A stretch of DNA of 64,000 bases from assembly GCA_963556145.1 (NCBI GenBank), contig OY744461.1, forward strand, positions 6,334,891 through 6,398,890, given 5' to 3'. This DNA comes from Hygrocybe punicea. Lineage: Eukaryota > Basidiomycota > Agaricomycetes > Agaricales > Hygrophoraceae. Both the position numbers and the translations under genes were made by a program. Below, piece after piece: positions 55,005 through 64,000 of the stretch (within the stretch, counting starts at the first letter, position 1; each line of letters opens with the position of its first letter). The notes below the pieces were generated by a model. That model did no database searches, was not told the origin of the DNA, and was given only the letters and a program-made list of their open reading frames with translations.

Positions 55005-57039
55005 ATGGCCCCCAAATATGCAACAGGTCTGTATATTATAATACTACCCTTCAGATAAGCCTAACAGCATTATACCATGAATACAGAAAATTCAAACTTG
55101 GTACCACAATCATCGGTCAAAATTGGAGAGTGACACTGAGGATGCTCCAAAATATACAAAGAAGTGGAATGCAAGGTTGGTTACAAGAGAAAAGATGACC
55201 AAGGAAATCGACGCTAGGACGGTGGAGCTGTCTGGAGAAACCAGAGGAAAGCCCGGCTACATCAAGCACTATGGCAAAGCGTGGAGTGATATTTACGGTT
55301 CCTTGACCGAAGAGAAAGAACAAGAATTTGAAGCTCTTGCCGACGCCTGGAACCAGCAAGGTCCATCCTTGGAAGTCAAACCACGGTACTAATAATCTTC
55401 TTTGTCTGCATGATGCTAATCTTCTACCTTATCCAGCCGAGCAGCAAAAGATTTCGGTAAGATGGCAATGAAGTTTATGAAGGACAAAGATGAGCAGATG
55501 GGAGTAAAAATATTCATGTTGGTGGGATATGAAGACGAAGATGGGACTGTAACCAAAGGAAAGTGGGTCGATTCTTGCTTTGTGTCAATCACGTACTTAT
55601 CTTCCCTTCCTGTGAGGTTTGAGACACCGGCCCTGGTACACAAGAAGTTCATCGGCGTCTTCAAAAATAACGGGGATGACATTTGGACCAAATGGGATGA
55701 ACATTTGGGGTCGCTTTTTAATCATGACGGTACGATTAGCCATTGTTCCATCTTTCCTATGTAATGTGTTCCAGATGAATCCGATGGAGCGAAGACCGAC
55801 AGTGAAGATGATGATGGTGGTCCAACGACCAGATATGACAAAAGCCTGCCGTTCAAGCTTGAGATTGATGAGGACGGTTTTCCTATGGTACCGAATGTGT
55901 CAACTATGTCATTGGTCGATGTAAGAAACATGTTTAGATCACTGATGACCATGTCATATCGTACGTACCTCGACATTGGCCAAGCTTATTGTACTCATAT
56001 TCATTTGAAGGTCAAATGCAACAACAGCGTTGTCGCTGTTCCATGGGGAAAAATTGGACAAAATCGAAACCAATACATCGAGGACATCTACTTTCTCTCT
56101 CACGTAGAACTACGGGAACCGTGGAAAATGAAACTCGATGAACTTCGGACCGTCCACCAATTTTGGTTGCAACGGCAGAAACTCAGTGAAAAACCATTCC
56201 GATTTAAAACCGTCCTGAAGACCAACAAGCGAGCACCAAATGCATTTGTGCAAAAAAAGAAGAAGTTCCATGCTGCTGCTGCTTTGGCCAGGACCGATCA
56301 TTCGGCACCATCAAACTCCAGTAGGGAAACGACATCTATTCCTGCCGGAGCTGCACAATCGAGTGCTATGGGAGCTGCACAATCGAATGCTATCAGAGCT
56401 CGCAGATCCAAATTGAATGTTCCAGCATTAAAGACAGTCCACCCCAAGAAGAAAACAGAAAATGCCGCCAATTCCAGCAAGGGAAAACAAAAAGCAGTCA
56501 GTAGCGAAGAGGGCGACGATAGTTGGAGTGACGAGAGTGCAAGTAGTGGTAGCTTTGATGGGCGTGGTGGCGACAGCGAGATGGATGACGATACATCGAC
56601 ATTGAAGCTTCTGTGGATGAAAAAGAAGACGGAGAGACAAGCAAAGCAAAAGGAGCAAGCAGAACGGGTAGCAGCACAGAACCGAGAGATGGCAAGACAG
56701 TTACAAGAAGTACAAGATCGGGAGACGCGAGAGGCCCAGGAGAGGGAGGCACAAGAGGTGCGGGAGAGGGCTGAAGGGGAGGCATGCGAGGCACGAGAGG
56801 CACAGGAGAGGGACGCACGAAAGGGCCAGGAGGTGGCCAGGAAGCAAGAGGCACGAGACGCCCAGGAGAGGGAGGCACGAGAGGCACGGGAGAGGGCTGA
56901 AGGGGAGGCATGCGAGGCACGAGAGGCACAGGAGAGGGAGGCACGAGAGGCGTGGGAGAGGGCAGAACGGGAGGCACGAGAGGCACAGGAGAGGGACGCA
57001 CGAAAGGGCTGGGAGGAGTCCAGGAAGAAAGAGGCATGA
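55005..57039 (+). CDS. Coiled-coil protein of unknown function, ~620 aa, premature stop
   Basis: Firm exons are 55087-55385, 55437-55729 and 55775-57039 (1857 nt in frame). The start is uncertain: the ATG at 55005 (MAPKYAT) precedes a GT-AG intron, but its phase does not fit. The N-terminal two thirds are globular (KIQTWYHNHRSKLE, GKPGYIKHYGKAW, VVAVPWGKIGQNRN). Then comes a Ser/Asp-rich linker and a highly charged coiled coil made of REAQERE/ARERAEGEA units. The DNA there is tandemly repeated (56690-57110, with a ~126-bp step). The TGA at 57037 interrupts the repeat where an earlier copy has CGA; without it the frame would reach a TAA at 57169. Family not recognised. Confidence 0.6.
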
Positions 57040-57292
57040 GATGCCCAGGAGAGGGAGGCACGAGAGGTGTGGGAGAGGGAGACAAACGAGGCACGGGAGA
57101 GGGATGTTGCACAACAAAGACGCCCAGGGAAGTTGGACAGCTCAAGAAATGCTGGTAAAAATGTGAGGTAAAGCTATCCCATTTCAAAGGTGGGGATGCA
57201 GCTCACAATTTGCATTACCACAAGCAGTCAACCCTTGCGACGTTCTACACGGCGGAAATAGGCTTTGTTGAATGTGCCTAAAAATGTGATAT

Positions 57293-57761
57293 TAGGGCAG
57301 GTCAAGGGTATGCAATACCCCCAGGGGTTAAGAGTACGGGTACCACGGGTTAAGGGTACGAGTCCAGCCTCAGAATACCCGCAGTACCCACGCGGGTATG
57401 GGCTGTATTTCTTTTGGGAGAAGAAACATCAAAAACTCAATTTTTGGGGTATTTTTCACTATTTTTGATGGATATAATGAGAATCATTGCTTGTAAAAAT
57501 ATGTAAAAATGCTCTCAACACTCCCCACAAGATTTCGAACATTGTGCTCCTTTACACTAAAGGGATCCGACCAGTATTCCGTCCACAATAACCATAAAAA
57601 CCACCAAAAACAGGTAAAAATGGGGTATTTTGCATGTTTCTTCCTGTACCCCTGCAAAACCCGTGCCATACCCGTACTTTTGGCCTCGGGTACGTACCCG
57701 TGACGGGTACGGGTCCGAGTACAGCCCCAGAGCACTGCGGGTGTACCCCTGACTGGCCATA
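57293..57761. mobile_element. hAT-type MITE with GGGTACGGGTACC motifs (469 bp)
   Basis: Left end TAGGGCAGGTCAAGGGTA, right end inward TATGGCCAGTCAGGGGTA. It is flanked by a perfect 8-bp duplication TGTGATAT (57285-57292 and 57762-57769). Subterminal zones contain GGGTAC/GTACCC iterations. No ORF. Confidence 0.85.
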
Positions 57762-57816
57762 TGTGATATGTGGAATAAATCATAAATATATAATACTTGT
57801 GTCAAGATGGTCCAAC

Positions 57817-57884
57817 GTCACATGTCACCAGTGTTATGTCACATTTGGACGACCCAACGTGACATAACACTTGTGACATGTCAC
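57817..57884. repeat. Hairpin, 26-bp arms
   Basis: 57817-57842 and 57859-57884 are inverted copies (24 of 26 paired) around a 16-nt spacer; core GTCACATGTCAC and AGTGTTATGTCAC. It lies between a MITE and the 3' end of the JmjC-like gene. Confidence 0.8.
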
Positions 57885-58110
57885 TTGTGCAAGGCCCAAC
57901 GTGACATAACATTTTCCTCTACCCATGCCTCTCAATGGTTCGGTGCTTATTACAAGGAATACATTTAACAGCAGAGGAGGCAGATGATGCATTGCGATGT
58001 CAGGAATATACATGAGTAGGAAGCAGTATGAATGATATGATCCTCCTGGCTACTTATGACGGCGTTTCAGGTCTGTGGAAGGTATTGGTCAATCTGTGTG
58101 AATGATCATA

Positions 58111-60949
58111 TCAGTGTATATACAAGCTGTTGAGGCAATTTATCGTACCCGAGTCTTCCCTCCGAGGACGTTTCACAAGGGGTGTCGGGCGTTGCGGTGA
58201 TCCATCGAAATCATTATACACTGCATCACTGCCAGATGAGATGTCCATTTGATCGTCATCCTCTCCCTCGTCACTGTCCACACTCTGGGTGTTTAACTTC
58301 CCCACCATCTCATTTCGATCCTCCTCCTCTTCGTCCTCCTCCTCTGCCCCATCCCCATCCGTCTCCTCCTCCTCTTCCTGCAGCTTCCCCTCCTCCTCCT
58401 CCTCCTCCTCCCCCTCCTCCTGCAGCTCCCCCTCCTTGTCCTGCAGCTCCCTGTCCTCCTCCTCCTCCCCCTCCTCATCCTCCTCCCCTTCCTCGTCCTC
58501 CTCCCCCTCCTCGTCCTCCTCCCCCTCCTCCTGCACCTCCCCCACCTCCACCCCCTTGCCCTGCACCGCGCCCTCCTCCCCCCCCTTCTTTTCCTGCTGC
58601 TTCCCCTTGTCACGGTCTACATCTTCCTCATTTGACATACCCAGGGGCATGATTAGACCGTCCTCATTCCACAAAGCTGCGTCATTTGAATTTCCCACCT
58701 GCTCAGGTGGATCCTCCTCATTCAGGCCAGTGACGTCCATTTCTTTTCCCACATCTTCCCCAGCCACGTCGGCTGAATTTCCCACCATTACAGGTGGATC
58801 CTCTTCCTTCTCAGTGTCCACAGCCATGTCGTTTGAACATCCAACCATTGCAGGTGGATCCTGGTTTTCCTCTGTGGCCACCTCTTCGCCAGCTGCATCC
58901 ACTAAATCTCCCACTTTCCTAGATGGATCATCTGCCTCTTCCTCACCATCGGTGCCCTCCCCTTTGTCGCGCTCATTGTCTTTTGCCTTTTCCCGTGTAT
59001 CTGTGTCATCCTGTACCTCGCCTTCACTGGTAGTTGCGTTGACGAGCAGAATTGGATGAGGTGGAAAATCTAAGCATTCAATAAGAATGGGACTGATGGG
59101 TTCCACTGGATGGGTCTGAATGTGTATTTTGGGGCCGGTCCAGAAGAATTCTGATGGTGGGATCTGGAGCAGCTCATTCAGCTTTGGCACCAAATCTGGC
59201 CAATCGTTTTGAAAATGTCGGCGGACCGCTGACTCAACAGCTTTCGCTGTGCAATGTGCTGGTGCCTTCACAACCCCATCCTTGTCCCATTTATACCCAA
59301 CAATCGCAGCAGATAGTTCCAAAAGACTTCGTTGGAAAATGTAAGAGGGGCTGATCCAGTGGTCTTCCATGAGGACAACAAAATGTTCTGCAAACCAGAT
59401 TTGGAAACGTCTATATCTGCACCATGCAATATTCTGTTCCTCATGAATGTCAGCCGATATGGTATGGGTGTAGAACTTCCTGTTGATGATATCCGCAAGC
59501 TCGATCAGGTTTCCCACAATCACAAGGTCGAGGAAGCCGTCTTCGGTTTCGATCTTGGGCATATGAGACTTGGTGAAGACAGTAGCTGTGCAGTGAGCAT
59601 TTTAATCTTCAGGAATTTGTAAACCTCGCCCAAAGTAGCTCACATGATGATTCATGGTTCCCCGTGAAGTACTCCATCCACATGGTGAGAAGTCGGCGCA
59701 GAAATGTACGTGTCACATGGTGCTCCGCGTTTGTGATGGTATGACTCATCACAAAAGTATGGATAATCCCATAACAGGTATCCCGTATAGTTGATGTCGC
59801 ATAGAGATGACGCCCATTCACAATGGAGTGCTCCACACCGAGGACATAATGTGGGGTGCACGGCCTCATGGAACTGTGTGTTTCAGCACACATCCGAGTT
59901 GTCACGGAATATATTCCCACTTACAGCACTGAACCCTTTGTGAGCAGTAATCCTTCTGCTTCCCACAAGCCTTTCCCACTATGTTTTCTCAGCTCCCACT
60001 CCTGAGGATAGGCCTTGTTAGTCGCAAGATTGCCCACCTTGCAATCCCATTCGGCATCCCTTCGAGGCCTCATGATGACCCAGTACTTTGCGCCAGTCCT
60101 GACAATAACCACCGTGCCAAAGCCATCATCATCTACGTGTGTCCAAGAAATGGCTCGAGCTGTCGCTGCCGTTCCCCAAGCCAAATCGTCGTTTAAAGGC
60201 TGCTCGCGGACAAACCCCGGTCGGCCGCGGGTTTCGTGCCAAGCAACCTCAGATGATGAAAAGGACCTTTTCACGAATAGACAGGTAAATCTCGTGTTCG
60301 ATCTTCGAAACAAGGTTGCTCACCGAAATTTTGGAGGTGGGTCCAACGTCATATGACCCATGGGAAGGTCAAGGAAATTGAAAACCCTTTCGTTGTCAGG
60401 GTCAAGCGCAAGCTGATATAATGTCTCCAATGTGCCAGGTTTGTTCATATTCTCGATATTAGGCACCAATCGCAATTCAGCAACTAACAAAGGCACTTTA
60501 GTCGCTATGCCCAGACATCGCTCTGGAAACGGACCTTGCACTGAACGAATGGACGACAAAGACCCCAATGTCTCCAAACCTTCCCTATCAAACTCCACTG
60601 TTTCCACAGGGGCATTGAGCACGAGGATGTGACGATGACGAAAGATTCCTTGAATTGTTGCAGCATCCATCGACTTGAAGATGTTCCATTCCACCACGAA
60701 CACACATGATGCATGAGGATCATACATTTGTTCTCTTGCACTGGGCAGCCGATGTGGAGGAACCCCATCAATGTAACTGGATCGGATCATTTCATATGTT
60801 TCCCGCAACAATGCATGTTCCACTTTTGCCTGTATCGTGCTTACCAGTTAACAATCAAACGGTACAAAAATCAGACATCAACATACAACGACGGATGGTG
60901 AATAGTGCATATGTTCAACGGGTTCGTGTACAGCGTCACCATCATACAT
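58111..60949 (-). CDS. JmjC/cupin-like protein with long acidic tail, 871 aa
   Basis: Exons (minus strand): 60949-60887, 60829-60324, 60266-59925, 59873-59644 and 59585-58111. The sum of 2616 nt is in frame. The start MYDGDAVHEPVEHM precedes a perfect GTATGT donor. One acceptor (AAAAG, 60267) is weak but needed for frame. The double-stranded beta-helix region shows SWTHVDDDGFGTV (His ~233, Asp ~235) and, about 77 residues later, CTPHYVLGVEHS (His ~312), the HxD...H iron triad of JmjC-type oxygenases. It continues with YGIIHTFVMSHTITNAEHHV. The last ~250 residues are Glu/Asp-rich, with EEDPPxMVGNS repeats and then EEGEEDEEGEE runs, ending in a KRPRRE basic patch. Substrate unknown; demethylase activity is not implied. 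Confidence 0.8.
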
Positions 60950-61387
60950 CGTGAGATGAACACCCTCTGATGCTTGCTTTATGAATCATCAGTGGGGTGG
61001 CACATTATCGAACAACAAAAGACACACAATAGGTGCTGGACGGCTGAGCAAATCAGGTTCCCTGTTACGTTTCCAACTCCGCTTCCAACCCCGATGCCCA
61101 TTCCGATACCCACCATGACGATTCTGCACTGCACACCTTCCTTTTTCATTTCTTTTTGTCCTTTGTCTTCTTTTCAATGTCATTGTTTCTTCTTTTGGAC
61201 ATCCTTGTATTTTCTTGTTCTTGTTCTCTTCTTTCCCTTCTTCTAGAACAATCCAGACCGACCATGGACATATCCCACGTGACCTTGCTGTACCCGAATA
61301 GTCTCCTTGCCGACGGACATCATTGCTATTGTCTTTTCCCTCGCCCTGACATATTGTTGACTTCATCCCACGACAAACCGATTCACA
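60950..61387. promoter_or_regulatory. Intergenic region with pyrimidine-rich promoter-like tract
   Basis: It separates the JmjC-like gene (minus) from small plus-strand ORFs. A long CT-rich run (about 61138-61255) resembles the pyrimidine tracts of fungal promoters. No TATA box was assigned. Confidence 0.35.
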
Positions 61388-61558
61388 ATGGCTGTACTCC
61401 CGACACAGCTCATTACCGTAATTGTTATTGGCAGCATTGCCATCACCTTCCTGATTGGTTTCTACTTTGTTATGATCTATCTTTGGCATCGGCATCGAAA
61501 CCCTTCCGCCATTGATACTTCTGACTTCCACCTCAACAATATCTCGACACGTAATTGA
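61388..61558 (+). CDS. Small single-pass membrane peptide, 56 aa
   Basis: ATG at 61388, MAVLPTQLITVIVIGSIAIT, followed by more hydrophobic residues to about residue 30, then a basic/His patch (WHRHR) and a polar tail ending NNISTRN. It is a convincing type-III-like membrane anchor. It is too short for homology judgement; an overlapping frame from 61264 (MDISHVTLLYPN) competes. It is followed at 42 bp by another small ORF. Confidence 0.4.
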   Translation: MAVLPTQLITVIVIGSIAITFLIGFYFVMIYLWHRHRNPSAIDTSDFHLNNISTRN

Positions 61559-61600
61559 CAATTGCCATTCCCGGATATATGGTTTCCACTTTCGTATTCC

Positions 61601-61855
61601 ATGCCTACCATTATCCTCCCTGATGATCCGACGACATTCCTCACCTGCATGCGAACCCTGAACAATCCCCGATCACAAGACATTTCACTGTTCTCTCTAA
61701 TCCGACCATTGCCGAAGCATATTCTTTTGGACTTCGACCACAGACCATATGACTTCCCAAACAGTGAACCAACCCCTATCGTATATTGTTCACACGACAC
61801 CGCTTCAATGCAGTACCCGACGACTTGTTCCCACAGCTTGTCACTCATGCCATGA
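61601..61855 (+). CDS. Hypothetical small ORF, 84 aa
   Basis: ATG at 61601 (MPTIILPDDPTTFLT), stop at 61853-61855. Contains SLFSLIRPLPKHILLDFDHR. No motif recognised. Possibly an exon of a longer transcript with its neighbours. Confidence 0.35.
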   Translation: MPTIILPDDPTTFLTCMRTLNNPRSQDISLFSLIRPLPKHILLDFDHRPYDFPNSEPTPIVYCSHDTASMQYPTTCSHSLSLMP

Positions 61856-62053
61856 CTCGAAACCTGGACCCACGTTCATTTATCCTTTTCCATCTATAAT
61901 CTTGATACCTCCCACACTCGTTTACAATGATACCCTTTCTTGGACGAATACCGACATCAGGTGGACTGCATTGTTCCACAGACAGGACAAGACATTGCTC
62001 CTCGATACGTCATCGACACAGACATCATCATCTGGTACAGCTTATGCTGTTCA

Positions 62054-62294
62054 CATGTCTGACCTCGACTATCCCACCATCCTAGTTGGTTTTCCCTCCA
62101 TACATTCCTTTGTTTTCCTTTATACCGACCTTGTCGCTATGTCCCCACTACCTCAGGACACTCTCATCACCAATCCTACGCTGGACGATACCCATCTTCG
62201 ACCCGACCGTGCAATGCACTTGCCAGACTGCGCACTTGCCTGTTACAGCAAGTATGGACCCCGAATTGGCAATTATGCATGTCACATGACCTGA
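62054..62294 (+). CDS. Hypothetical small ORF, 80 aa
   Basis: From ATG 62054 (MSDLDYPTILVGFPSIHSF) to TGA at 62294. The frame is open upstream to about 61749 and coding-like from 61860, so the real start could lie in an upstream exon. Not recognised. Confidence 0.35.
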
Positions 62295-63742
62295 TGACAA
62301 ATCATCCGAGTCATCCGGACCTCACCTCTCTCTCAATGACACCCGGGCCTCCAGTTGGATCGCGAGAACATCGACATGAGGACGCCTCATGTACGCCTCA
62401 TGGTGAACACATGGTAGAGTTGGACATGTTGTAGCTTCATGGTTGGATTCCCAACTCCCCTAAAGTCCATTCACTATATCTACTGTCCTTGTTGTTGGTT
62501 CGGACTTTTTCTTCTTTCCTTTCCTTACGTTTAGTCTGGTTCTTGGGGCAGACCCCCTTATCTTGGGTAATCCCCACGGCTCGCAATGACTTTAGACCAC
62601 GAACCCCCCCCTTGTAGCAGTGTTATCTGACAATGAAACTGCTGTTCTCCCCTCTGGAAACCGTCCCCCTGTTAAGTTGATTGTTGCTGGAGCCCGCTGC
62701 AGAAGCGATCCGTAACAAAAGACTAAACGTTTCCCAACTCCCCCGACATTCAACTTTCGACATGAACGAACGAACCCCTTTCTCTCTCCTGAATCTCTCC
62801 CTCGTCCTCCCCTACACCCTCTTCCTCTTCTCCTCCTCTCGACTTTATTCATCCCTCAACCCTGACCCCACATGAATGGACGAACAAACGATGCTAGCCT
62901 GTTACTGACGCAGACCTGAAATCTGTTGATGTACACTAGCCACCTGGACCCCGAATGATTGTTGAATATTCTGAATGGTCAATCTCAAGACTGCCGCCCT
63001 GCGAATTATTCATGGTTCATCCATAATAATTGCTCAAGCCCAACCTGGAACCCGAATTGAAATAAATCCCTGACTAACGTCACCACTGTCATTCCGCTAC
63101 TTCAATATGATAATTACGACATGAAATGATGCAATGGACAAGACTTGTCATTGCCCCAGATGCAGAAGGACACTGCTAGACAAACCAATCACCGGAGGTA
63201 TCCCACCTTCATGACTCAAATATGTTTTGGTTGTACCAGACATATTACGACTCCCTCTCCCTAGACGAACCGAAATCAATGAACCCTTCAAACCGCCTTC
63301 CTTCCCTTCCTTCCACCTCCTCCCTCCCATCTCCTCACTAAATGCAGAAAGCCCCGAGAAAGCCAGTATGCATATGACACCCCGAATCCTGTGATGACTG
63401 TTACATGTTGTAACAAAGAGAAGTGGTTGATCTTAGTAGTCTGTTAATACAGATGAAAGGGGACCCTCTTTGTTTAACATGGACAAATGAACCACCAAGA
63501 CTATAATGATTGTAATGAACGGAACACATACAAAATGCCACTCCTTACCGATTTGGATAGCGCGGATCGGCATATCAGGTGATATCCCGCTACACACCCT
63601 CTTTTTCTGGGACTTTGATCCCCGATCATACATACGAATCCACGAGGCAACCAAGACCCTGGTACATGGACCGATCACTGGAAACTCCGACACGATGCTG
63701 ACAACGAGGCATGGTAATTACCGAAGACGGAAAACTTCTTAA
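62295..63742. other. No gene supported; possible LTR start at 62613
   Basis: A run of eight C followed by TTGTAGCAGTGTTATCTGAC (62602-62629) resembles the junction before an LTR, but no partner repeat is in the window. Pyrimidine-rich low-complexity sequence follows (62770-62860, 63290-63335). Short frames only. Confidence 0.3.
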
Positions 63743-64000
63743 CACCACCCACTTGTCATCACCCTGGCCAACCTTTGCCCCCCAGACCATCCATACCCAT
63801 GGCCTGACCGCCGGTCCTGGAGTGACCCCTACGTTTGGTGTTTGCTCGACCGTCCTGACGACTGGGTTGACTATATTAGTTGGAACGATCCTCGCATCCC
63901 CCACCTGGTCACCATCCACGATATTTTCCTTGGTCCTATCTTACAGGAACTACATCGACTTCGCAACCGTCTACGGCCTACCATACAAAGAAATCGTCGT
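63743..64000 (+). CDS. Partial ORF at the window edge, unknown
   Basis: Open for 86 codons after a TAA at 63740, running off the window. It encodes CPPDHPYPWPDRRSWSDPYV then WVDYISWNDPRIPHLVTIHD. Trp/Pro-rich and coding-like, with no ATG in this stretch, so it is probably an internal exon. Not recognised. Confidence 0.35.

Noticed and set aside
55921..56010. Possible intron in the coiled-coil gene (GTACGT...TTTGAAG)
   Set aside because: The frame is continuous across it, and removing it would shift the downstream frame into stops.
58182..59059. Long plus-strand Pro-rich and Ser-rich frames opposite the JmjC-like gene
   Set aside because: They are the antisense of the Glu-rich (GAG/GAA codon) tail of the minus-strand gene; composition alone keeps them open.

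Overview
The window is nuclear DNA of a basidiomycete fungus, almost certainly an Agaricomycete with a repeat-rich genome. The evidence is many short (about 45-70 bp) GT-AG introns, a multi-exon CLF1 splicing-factor gene, Agaricomycete-type lineage-specific genes (JmjC-like, CK1-like), Ty3/gypsy and Ty1/copia remnants, and abundant hAT transposons. I cannot name a genus.

Layout. 1-3271: 5' end of a Ty3/gypsy element on the minus strand (LTR, primer site, Gag-protease running off the window), inserted into a small secreted-protein-like ORF. 4602-13882: an island of four intact multi-exon genes of unknown or weakly assigned function (532, 545, 460 and 285 aa). Two of them flank a palindromic repeat array; two others show a local duplication of their convergent 3' ends. 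14065-15930: satellite-like and simple repeats.

16023-30448: one 14.4-kb hAT transposon with a perfect 8-bp target duplication (CTACCATC) and 22-bp terminal inverted repeats. It carries a hAT transposase gene broken by two stops and, unusually, intron-containing copies of host genes: ribosomal protein L15, a Sfp1-like zinc-finger factor and a CK1-type kinase whose reading frame is still open. The L15 copy was later split by an LTR element, which was itself invaded by another repeat.

30457-37222: repeats, including a 2.3-kb foldback structure, a hAT MITE with perfect target duplication, and a 12-bp microsatellite. 37223-40041: intact CLF1 (pre-mRNA splicing factor, 12 exons, minus strand). 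Its upstream region is occupied by a nested stack at 40178-44955: MITE, then hAT, then another MITE, a solo LTR and a short LTR/Gag element. 46623-57761: three further hAT MITEs, copia and gypsy fragments, a 44-bp minisatellite and a coiled-coil gene (about 55.0-57.0 kb). 58111-60949: a JmjC/cupin-like gene with a long acidic tail. 61.4-64 kb: small plus-strand ORFs, one a single-pass membrane peptide, and a partial ORF at the edge.

Two themes cut across the window. First, six or seven hAT-type elements of unrelated interior share 8-bp target duplications and ends near TAGTG(T/A)TGCC, each with its own iterated subterminal motif. Second, decay of the mobile copies is dominated by C-to-T and G-to-A changes at CpG (Arg codons to Cys, His, Gln or stop), suggesting cytosine methylation or a RIP-like process. 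Exon boundaries were assigned by hand from splice consensus and frame continuity; no database search was run.
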